Positions 4,856-10,619 of a DNA stretch of 10,619 nt are shown piece by piece. A program made the translations under genes and the position numbers. Each line of letters begins with the position of its first letter. Position 1 is the first letter of the stretch. The notes beneath the pieces were generated by a model. That model saw nothing but the letters and a program-made list of their open reading frames with translations, searched no databases and was not told the origin of the DNA. Source of the stretch: Pseudomonadota bacterium (GTDB lineage: Bacteria > Desulfobacterota > Anaeroferrophillalia > Anaeroferrophillales > Tharpellaceae); assembly GCA_015486505.1 (NCBI GenBank), contig WFRP01000329.1, forward strand, positions 1-10,619. The letters are read 5' to 3'.

Positions 4856-6630
4856 TTATTGATTACGTCAACTCCCTTAAGACTACCGGAAAAATCAATT
4901 CTTTTCCGGACATAGGCACCCGGCGCATCTTCAATAATCCGGTACTGATCACTACCTGAACGCTCAGGCGCCGCGATCTTCTTTCCCGCCCGTCTTTTCA
5001 GCCACCGGCTCCAGTGGGGCCACCAGCTCCCCGGAAGCTTACGGGCGCTTTCCAGCCAGCGCTCCGGCCCCGATTCTTCCCCTTCCCTGACCCAATAATG
5101 TTTTTTTTGCTGCCCGGGAGGATTGATGACTCCGGCAACATGGCCGCCGCCGCCAAGGACAAAGGTTCGGGGCCCGGATAAAAACCGGCCGGCCGTAAAC
5201 GTGGTTTTCCAGGAAATGATATGATCATCGATGGTTGCCAGGAAATAACTCGGGGTTTTGATTTTACCAAGATCAACCGGGACCCCGCAGACGGTCAAAG
5301 CGCCGGGTTCTATCAGTTTATTGGCCTGGAACAGGTTACGGGTAAAAAAACTGTATAGTTTGGGCGGCTGATTGGTGGGATCGCTGTTCCAGTAAAGAAT
5401 ATCGAAAGTCGGCGGATCGATCCCCTGAAGATAGCTTCTGCTCACATAGGCCCAGATCAGTTCATTGGCCCGGATCAGGGAAAAAGAATAAAAAAGATCC
5501 TGTCCCGGGATAAACCCGGTTTTGCCGGCCCTTTTTTCCTGTTTTTCGAGACCGGCCTCATCCATAAAGACACTCAAATCGCCCGGCTCGGAAAAATCAA
5601 GCATCGTCGTCAGAAAGGTGACGGAGGCAATCTGTTTTATTTTCTTTCGCGCCGCCAGCACCGCCAGAGCGGTCGCCAGCAGGGTGCCGCCGATACACCA
5701 TGCAACAATATTGGTTTTCTGGCCGCCACCGACATTATCAACCACCGCCAAAGCCGCCAGAACCCCCTTCTCCACATAATCATCCCAGCCCAGCTTGCTC
5801 TGCTGCCGGCCGGGGTTCACCCAGGAAATCAGAAAAACCTGATATCCCTGATCAAGGCAATACTTAACAAAGGAATTATGGGGTTGCAAATCGAGGATAT
5901 AAAACTTGTTGATGAAGGGCGGGATAATCAACAGCGGCCGGGCAAATACCGATGCCGTAGTCGGCCGATATTGAATCAGCTGCAGGATCTCGTTTTCATA
6001 AATGACCACCCCCGGAGTTGCGGCCAGATTTTCCCCCAGCGTGAAAGCGGTCTCATCCGTCTGGCTGAGCCGCCCCAGTTTCAGGTCATTAGCCAGGTTT
6101 TCCAAGCCCCGGATCAAACTTTCCCCCCGGGTTTCCAGGGCCCGCTTGACGGCTTCCGGGTTGCTCATGAAAAAATTTGTCGGAGCGAGGGCATCAAGGA
6201 GAGACTTTGTATAAAACTTGAGTTTCCGCTTTTCATCCGGCGGCAGAAAAAGCGCATCGACGGTGGCCAGAAGGTTTTCCGAAGCCAGTAAATAGGCTTG
6301 TTTCAGCAGTTGCAGAACCGGGTTCTCCTGCCATTCATGGTCGGCAAAGCGATTGTCGGCCATATGCGAAAACGACTCGAGAATATCCGGGTCCCGCCGC
6401 AGGCTTTCCGGCACCAGGCGGGACCAGAAGTTCAACTGTTCCTGCCGGCAGGCGGCAATCAGGTTCTGCCAGGCCTCAAGCTTATCGGCGGCCCCCGGCC
6501 CAATCCATTCGCGCCGGTTCAGGCCCGGCCCGGTCGGCATCCGCTCTGCGCCCGGGCCGGTCAAAGATTCCAGAAATTCTTTATTGATCTCCATAATGGA
6601 GGTAACAATATCCGGCAAAGAACTGTTCAT
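4837..6630 (-). CDS. phaC: PHA synthase, class I, divergent second copy
   Basis: This 597-residue poly(3-hydroxyalkanoate) synthase polymerises (R)-3-hydroxyacyl-CoA. The N-terminal PhaC domain spans about 95-230 (NPVLQLLKQAYLL, YTKSLLDALAPTNF, RPLLIIPPFINKFYILDLQP). The alpha/beta-hydrolase part has nucleophile Cys312, Asp469 (TIDDH) and His497 (GGGGHVAGVINPP); Trp414 lies in YWNSDPT. The box reads AWCIGG, so the usual first Gly is Ala310. The N-terminal linker has three GPG motifs (25-27, 34-36, 44-46). The protein runs about 20 residues past the usual EDAPGAYVR-type end, into the convergent terminator hairpin. ATG overlaps the upstream phaC stop by one base (TAATG) and has no strong ribosome site, so translation is probably coupled. 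It is a clear paralogue of the neighbouring synthase. Identity as a synthase is secure; activity with the altered box is inferred. Confidence 0.93.
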   Translation of the reverse strand: MNSSLPDIVTSIMEINKEFLESLTGPGAERMPTGPGLNRREWIGPGAADKLEAWQNLIAACRQEQLNFWSRLVPESLRRDPDILESFSHMADNRFADHEWQENPVLQLLKQAYLLASENLLATVDALFLPPDEKRKLKFYTKSLLDALAPTNFFMSNPEAVKRALETRGESLIRGLENLANDLKLGRLSQTDETAFTLGENLAATPGVVIYENEILQLIQYRPTTASVFARPLLIIPPFINKFYILDLQPHNSFVKYCLDQGYQVFLISWVNPGRQQSKLGWDDYVEKGVLAALAVVDNVGGGQKTNIVAWCIGGTLLATALAVLAARKKIKQIASVTFLTTMLDFSEPGDLSVFMDEAGLEKQEKRAGKTGFIPGQDLFYSFSLIRANELIWAYVSRSYLQGIDPPTFDILYWNSDPTNQPPKLYSFFTRNLFQANKLIEPGALTVCGVPVDLGKIKTPSYFLATIDDHIISWKTTFTAGRFLSGPRTFVLGGGGHVAGVINPPGQQKKHYWVREGEESGPERWLESARKLPGSWWPHWSRWLKRRAGKKIAAPERSGSDQYRIIEDAPGAYVRKRIDFSGSLKGVDVINKNRGRE

Positions 6631-8426
6631 TATTTCATCTTGACATAGGAACCGGGGGCGTCTTCCAGGGGTTTAAGCGGCCCGGAGCCAGGCTGGCGAG
6701 CCGGGACTTTTTTACCCGATTTCCGGTAGAGCCAGCGATGCCAGTCAGACCACCAGGAGCCCGGGTGTTCGTCGGCTCCGGCCAACCATTCATCAAGATT
6801 GTCCGGCTGTTTTTCATTGACCAGGTAATGATATTTCCGGGCCGCGGGCGGATTGATAACTCCGGCAATATGTCCCGAACCGGCAATAATAAAACGTACC
6901 GGCCCCCGGAAATGGTGTTTGCCTTTAAAAACCGAAGCATAGGGTGATATATGGTCTTCCCGGGCGGATTGCAGATAGATCGGCACCTTGATAGTGCTAA
7001 GGTCGATAGGCACATCATCAAAAACAATCCCCCCCGGTTTTACCAGTTGGTTGTTGAGATACATTTCCCGCAGATAAAAGACATGCATAGCTCTCGGCAT
7101 ACGGGTGGAATCCTGGTTCCAGTATAACAGATTAAAGGGGTAAGGTTCTTTACCCAGCAGATAATTATTGACAACGAAGGACCAGATAAGATCATTGGCC
7201 CGTAAGAGGTTGAAGGTGGTTGACATAGACGATGACTCAAGATAGCCTTTTTCACTCATCTTTGCGTCAAGGGCATTAATCTGTTCCTCATCGATGAAAA
7301 CCGCAAGTTCCCCGGGCTCGGAAAAATCCACCTGGGCCACCAGCATGGTGGCAGCCTTGATCCGGTGGTCGTCCCGGGCGGCCATATAGGCCAGAGTGGC
7401 GGCCAGCAGAGTGCCGCCGATGCAGTAGCCCACGGTTGTCACTTCACGTTCACCGGTGGCCAGGGTGATGGCGTCCAGGGCGGCAAAAATGCCTTCGTGC
7501 ATATAATCAGCAAAGGTTTTTTCGGCCAGCCCGGCATCGGGGTTTACCCAGGAAATCACAAAAACGGTGTATCCCTTGCTGACCGCCCAGCGGATAAAAG
7601 AGTTTTTCGGCTCCAGATCGAGAATGTAAAATTTGTTGATCCACGGGGGAATGATCAGCAGGGGGCGGCGAAAAACGGTTTCAGTCAACGGCGCATACTG
7701 GATAAGCTCCATAAGTTCATTGCGGAACACAACTTTGCCGGGGGTCGTGGCAATGTTGACGCCGACCGTGAAGGCTTTTGTATCCGTCTGCCTGATTTTC
7801 AGCTGCCCCGCACCGGCCTTCAAGTCGTCAAGCACATTGCGCAGACCCCGCAGCAGGTTTTCCCCCTTGCTGTTGATGGTTTCATTCAGGGCCTCGGGGT
7901 TGGTCAGGAGAAAATTGCTGGGTGACAAAGCATCAACAAACTGCTTGGTGTAAAATGCGGCTTTACGGGCCTCCTTTTCCTCCAATCCGGAAGTTTCAGC
8001 CACGGTTTTTTCCAGATGCTCAGCGGTCAGCAAATAAGCCTGTTTAAGATGATCAAACAACGGGTTTTCTTCCCAGGCGGCATCTTTGAAACGGCGATCG
8101 CCTTTTTTATCCGGGCTTGATTGAGCCCCGGCTTTTTCCGGTGTTCCCCACTTATTCAGCATTTTCTGCCAGAGATCGGCATATTGATTCATAAGTGACA
8201 TCTGGGCCTGGATCAGGCGTTCGGGGTCGGCCAGCATGGCTTTGCCGAGCGCGGCAAAGGTGTTGCCGAGGTTGAACGGATCGCTTTCAGCGGGTTTCTG
8301 CAGCTCGACGGATTGTTGACTGAACTCATTGACAAGCTTCTGACATTGAGCGGTAATCCGGCCCATATTCTCAGCCAGAGCCGTATAGGCGGCCTCGGTT
8401 TCTTTGTCCATAGATCCCTTGTTCAT
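6630..8426 (-). CDS. phaC: PHA synthase, class I, canonical copy
   Basis: This 598-residue synthase is close to the 589-residue Cupriavidus class I enzyme. Residues 1-115 form a variable helical N-terminus. The conserved PhaC domain follows (ENPLFDHLKQAYLL, ALSPSNFLLTNPEAL, RPLLIIPPWINKFYILDLEP). The catalytic part has GYCIGG (nucleophile Cys335), Asp491 in REDHISP and His519 in GSGHIAGVINPP; Trp437 lies in YWNQDST. It ends at the usual place (LEDAPGSYVKMK). ATG at 8424-8426 is preferred over the TTG one codon upstream because GGGGAGGT lies 9 bases before it. The gene follows phaB by 32 bases and overlaps the second phaC by one base, forming a phaB-phaC-phaC operon. It is probably the main polymerase for short-chain monomers such as 3-hydroxybutyrate; the chain-length preference is inferred from class. 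Confidence 0.96.
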   Translation of the reverse strand: MNKGSMDKETEAAYTALAENMGRITAQCQKLVNEFSQQSVELQKPAESDPFNLGNTFAALGKAMLADPERLIQAQMSLMNQYADLWQKMLNKWGTPEKAGAQSSPDKKGDRRFKDAAWEENPLFDHLKQAYLLTAEHLEKTVAETSGLEEKEARKAAFYTKQFVDALSPSNFLLTNPEALNETINSKGENLLRGLRNVLDDLKAGAGQLKIRQTDTKAFTVGVNIATTPGKVVFRNELMELIQYAPLTETVFRRPLLIIPPWINKFYILDLEPKNSFIRWAVSKGYTVFVISWVNPDAGLAEKTFADYMHEGIFAALDAITLATGEREVTTVGYCIGGTLLAATLAYMAARDDHRIKAATMLVAQVDFSEPGELAVFIDEEQINALDAKMSEKGYLESSSMSTTFNLLRANDLIWSFVVNNYLLGKEPYPFNLLYWNQDSTRMPRAMHVFYLREMYLNNQLVKPGGIVFDDVPIDLSTIKVPIYLQSAREDHISPYASVFKGKHHFRGPVRFIIAGSGHIAGVINPPAARKYHYLVNEKQPDNLDEWLAGADEHPGSWWSDWHRWLYRKSGKKVPARQPGSGPLKPLEDAPGSYVKMK

Positions 8427-8458
8427 CAAACGTTACCTCCCCTTCTTCTTAACCCGGA

Positions 8459-9202
8459 TTACATATACAACCCCCCGTTAACGCCATAGACCTGGCCGGT
8501 AATATAAGCGGATTCATCGGCCGCGAGAAAGCTGACCAGACGGGCAACTTCATCTACGGTGCCGAATCGTTTCATGGGGATTTTTGCCTCAATGTCCCGG
8601 TATATTTCGGCCGGTATTTTTTTAGTCATTTCCGTTTCGATAAATCCGGGAGCGACAACATTGGCCGTTATCCCTTTGGTCGCTACTTCGAGAGCCAGCG
8701 ATTTGGTAAAACCAATGACCCCGGCTTTGGAAGCGGCATAATTCGCCTGCCCGACATTTCCGGTCAGACCGATAATGGAACTGACGTTAATAATGCGGCC
8801 ATAGCCATTGGGCAACATGGTCTGCAGAGCTTCATGACAACAGTGATAGGTTCCGCATAAGTTGATCTGAATAACCCTGAGCCAGACCTCCGAGCCCATT
8901 TTTACCAGGGTTTTGTCCGCGGTAATTCCGGCGTTGTTGACCAGGATATCAAACGAGCCGAAATATTCAAGGGTTTGCCGGAAAAATCTTTTAACTTCAT
9001 AAAGGTTTTCCACACTGCCCTGAAACGCGGCCGCCCTGACCCCCATTGCTTCCAACTCATCAACAAGTTGCGCCGCCCGTTTCTCATCATGATTGTAACC
9101 GATGGCAATATTTATACCCTCCGCCGCCAGTCGTTTGCAAATTCCTTTCCCGATGCCGCGGGAGCCCCCGGTAACTATTGCGGTTCGATTCTGTTCGGCC
9201 AT
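8459..9202 (-). CDS. phaB: Acetoacetyl-CoA reductase, PhaB/FabG family
   Basis: This 247-residue classical SDR has TGGSRGIG (11-18), NNAG (89-92), Asn114 (QINLCG), Ser142 (NVSS), Tyr155 and Lys159 (YAASK), PGFIETEMT (185-193) and a normal FabG/PhaB C-terminus ending NGGLYM. In context it should reduce acetoacetyl-CoA to (R)-3-hydroxybutyryl-CoA, the monomer for the two synthases downstream. The residue after the second strand is Tyr36 (IGYNHDEKRA) rather than Asp, which fits NADPH use. The first gene of the operon, its ATG has GGGAGG 8 bases upstream. A fatty-acid FabG (3-oxoacyl-ACP reductase) cannot be excluded by sequence alone; the tight link to phaC favours PhaB. No phaA thiolase follows, so acetoacetyl-CoA must be made elsewhere. 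Confidence 0.88.
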   Translation of the reverse strand: MAEQNRTAIVTGGSRGIGKGICKRLAAEGINIAIGYNHDEKRAAQLVDELEAMGVRAAAFQGSVENLYEVKRFFRQTLEYFGSFDILVNNAGITADKTLVKMGSEVWLRVIQINLCGTYHCCHEALQTMLPNGYGRIINVSSIIGLTGNVGQANYAASKAGVIGFTKSLALEVATKGITANVVAPGFIETEMTKKIPAEIYRDIEAKIPMKRFGTVDEVARLVSFLAADESAYITGQVYGVNGGLYM

Positions 9203-9322
9203 ACGATTGCCCTCCCATTTTGCTTAATGTTTTTCGGTCAAATATCAATACAGCATAGATTGCGGATGATTTCCTGATTTTATTCCGCGACGATAAAGCC
9301 GGACGAAAAGCACAGTCAGAGC

Positions 9323-9375
9323 CCGGGCGTCGGCAAGAGCTGTTTGGGTTACAACCGCAACCGCTCGGCGCCCGG
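9323..9375. other. Long-loop inverted repeat between lptF and phaB
   Basis: CCGGGCG (9323-9329) and CGCCCGG (9369-9375) can form a 7-bp G/C stem with a 39-nt loop, just after the lptF stop on the minus strand. There is no T-run next to it. It could contribute to ending the lptF transcript before the phaB operon, but the evidence is weak. I saw no convincing phaB promoter in the remaining intergenic bases, 9203-9322. Confidence 0.3.
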
Positions 9376-9383
9376 ATAAGCTG

Positions 9384-10463
9384 TCAGCCTTTTTTCGGTA
9401 AATGCCACTCTTGAAAAAAACTGATGCTGGCAATCAGGAGCAGAAGGGCCATAATTCCTTCAATCCCCCAGATCCCCGGCCAGGGGTTGATAACCCGCTC
9501 GCCGACCCAGGTTTTGATTACCAGACTTAAGGTATAAAAAACAGCGTAAATAACTACGGCCAGCACCACCTTCGCGTATTTCCCCCGCCGGGGACTGGTC
9601 CGGCTCAAGGGTATGCCCAGCAATGCCAGGAGCATGGTGGTGATCGGGGTTGAAAACCGCCACTGCAGTTCGGCGATTGCCGGTGCGGTATCAGATTGCA
9701 TCAGGCCGGCGGTGGCCGCGGCTTTTATCTTGGTGAGAGGGAGAACTGCCGGCGGGCTGAGGGCCAGGGCGTACTGTTGAAACTCCGCGACGGTCTCTCT
9801 CTGGTCGGAGGCTGAGAGATCGTACATGGTTCCATCCCGGAAAACCAGGGTATCGTTATCATAAAAGCGTTCCGACTGCTGAGAAACTTCCTTTGCCGCG
9901 ATAATCTGGAGTTTGTCTTCAGCTTTGGTGTAGATAAAAACCTGTTGGGCCCGTTGTTGCCGTTTATCAACCTGCTGCGCAAAAATAATCCGCTTTCCCG
10001 ATTCAAGTTCATAAAAAGTCGCCGGTTCCATCCTTTTTATGCGAAAGTGGTTTTTGGAAAAATTTTTCAGCTGGTAAGCGGTGCGGTAGGCCCAGGGCCT
10101 GATGAACAGCGAAAGACCGGCCACCACCAGACCGACCAGGACGGCCAGCGACAGGACATTACGATAGATGCGGCCGCGTTTTACGCCGCAGGCTTCGAAG
10201 GCCGTCATCTCCAGATCCGTATATAAGCGCCCCAGGCCAACTACCACCGAAAGATAGATAGTCGTCGGCAGCAGGACTTCCAGGGCGATAATAATCTTCA
10301 GCAGAATCAAGCTGAATACCGTTTTCGCCGACAGAAGTCCCGACGTGGCATCGGCCAGGTAGCGGGTAGCGGAATATCCGGCAAAAATGCTTACCAGAAC
10401 CAGACAGACCACAATCATAGGTTTTATGATTTCCCGGATAATGTAACGATCAATAATCTTCAT
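9384..10463 (-). CDS. lptF: LPS export system permease LptF
   Basis: LptF is a permease subunit of the LptB2FG ABC transporter, which extracts lipopolysaccharide from the inner membrane and passes it to LptC/LptA. The 359-residue chain starts MKIIDRYIIREIIKP, like the family N-terminus. Membrane segments lie at about 15-35, 48-76, 101-121, 272-288, 297-318 and 332-350, with a periplasmic beta-jellyroll domain at about 125-265. Family hallmarks are GLGRLYTDLEMTAFEACG (76-93) and AELQWRFSTPI (264-274) before TM4. An in-frame ATG 17 codons upstream (10512-10514) is less likely: it adds a non-family extension and would sit at the predicted transcription start. The partner lptG would be expected nearby but is not in the window. 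It appears to be a housekeeping gene unrelated to PHA metabolism. Confidence 0.92.
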   Translation of the reverse strand: MKIIDRYIIREIIKPMIVVCLVLVSIFAGYSATRYLADATSGLLSAKTVFSLILLKIIIALEVLLPTTIYLSVVVGLGRLYTDLEMTAFEACGVKRGRIYRNVLSLAVLVGLVVAGLSLFIRPWAYRTAYQLKNFSKNHFRIKRMEPATFYELESGKRIIFAQQVDKRQQRAQQVFIYTKAEDKLQIIAAKEVSQQSERFYDNDTLVFRDGTMYDLSASDQRETVAEFQQYALALSPPAVLPLTKIKAAATAGLMQSDTAPAIAELQWRFSTPITTMLLALLGIPLSRTSPRRGKYAKVVLAVVIYAVFYTLSLVIKTWVGERVINPWPGIWGIEGIMALLLLIASISFFQEWHLPKKG

Positions 10464-10521
10464 ACCGGTCAATTGAGTAATGATAGCGAAGTTGGACAAT
10501 GAATACGGTTTCATCTTCCGC

Positions 10522-10550
10522 TTTATAGATTATTCTGTGCTCATTTGTAA
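10522..10550 (-). promoter_or_regulatory. Possible lptF promoter
   Basis: Read on the minus strand, TTACAA (10545-10550), 17 bases of spacer and TATAAA (10522-10527) form a possible sigma70 promoter. The -10 matches five of six consensus bases, the -35 only three. The start would fall near 10515, leaving a leader of about 50 nt before the ATG at 10463. Confidence 0.3.
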
Positions 10551-10583
10551 TTCGGCGGGACGAATAACCGGAAAGGCTATATT

Positions 10584-10608
10584 CTAATGCGGGAACAAAT
10601 CCCGCAAC
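10584..10608. repeat. 25-bp palindromic repeat, copy 2
   Basis: This is identical over 25 bases to 4368-4392, with the hairpin core GCGGGAACAAATCCCGC (10589-10605). Similarity drops sharply after this point, though the window ends 11 bases later. Its position upstream of lptF, away from any gene 3' end, argues for an interspersed REP-like repeat rather than a gene-specific terminator. Confidence 0.75.
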
Positions 10609-10619
10609 CCAAACAGGGC

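Noticed and set aside
7365..7925. 186-codon open frame on the plus strand opposite phaC
   Set aside because: It lies wholly antisense to a highly conserved synthase gene; the translation has no recognisable domain and is a G/C-driven shadow frame.
10464..10514. Upstream ATG at 10514 for lptF
   Set aside because: The extension is not part of the LptF family N-terminus and would coincide with the predicted transcription start. It is not fully excluded, because neither start has a strong ribosome site.

Overview
The window is a polyhydroxyalkanoate (PHA, storage polyester) locus from a Gram-negative bacterium. LptF, an inner-membrane part of the lipopolysaccharide exporter, at the right end supports a diderm host. 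The style of the proteins and the short TIR-bounded intergenic repeats look most like Desulfobacterota (former Deltaproteobacteria), but that placement is inference. No rRNA, tRNA, CRISPR array, transposase or phage gene was seen.

Layout. Left part (1-4814): the PHA regulator phaR is on the minus strand, starting at TTG. It diverges across a 362-bp control region from a plus-strand series: a very short phasin, a 654-residue PhaC-like protein with a Lys/Ala/Pro-rich histone-H1-like tail, a short-chain dehydrogenase/reductase (SDR), and a second very short phasin. Right part (4837-9202): a minus-strand operon phaB - phaC (class I) - phaC (class I, divergent active-site box), converging on the second phasin over a shared hairpin. 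lptF (9384-10463, minus) lies upstream of that operon and is probably a separate housekeeping unit.

How the genes fit together. PhaB would reduce acetoacetyl-CoA to (R)-3-hydroxybutyryl-CoA, the two synthases would polymerise it, the phasins would coat the granule surface, and PhaR would repress phasin expression until granules titrate it away. TGC-N3-GCA dyads on both sides of the phaR/phasin promoters fit such a loop. No beta-ketothiolase (phaA) and no classical depolymerase lies in the window. The PhaC-like protein keeps a Cys-Asp-His triad but not the canonical flanking motifs. Its polycationic tail resembles that of the Pseudomonas phasin PhaF, which ties granules to the nucleoid, so it may be a granule-bound enzyme and DNA tether in one chain. 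This is the most novel-looking item in the window.

Repeats. A 79-bp element with 12-bp terminal inverted repeats lies after the PhaC-like gene, and an inverted partial copy overlaps the phaR stop codon. A second repeat family (1-65 and 4454-4505) and a 25-bp hairpin repeat (4368-4392 and 10584-10608) are also interspersed. These suggest that the left half has been assembled or rearranged through small mobile elements.
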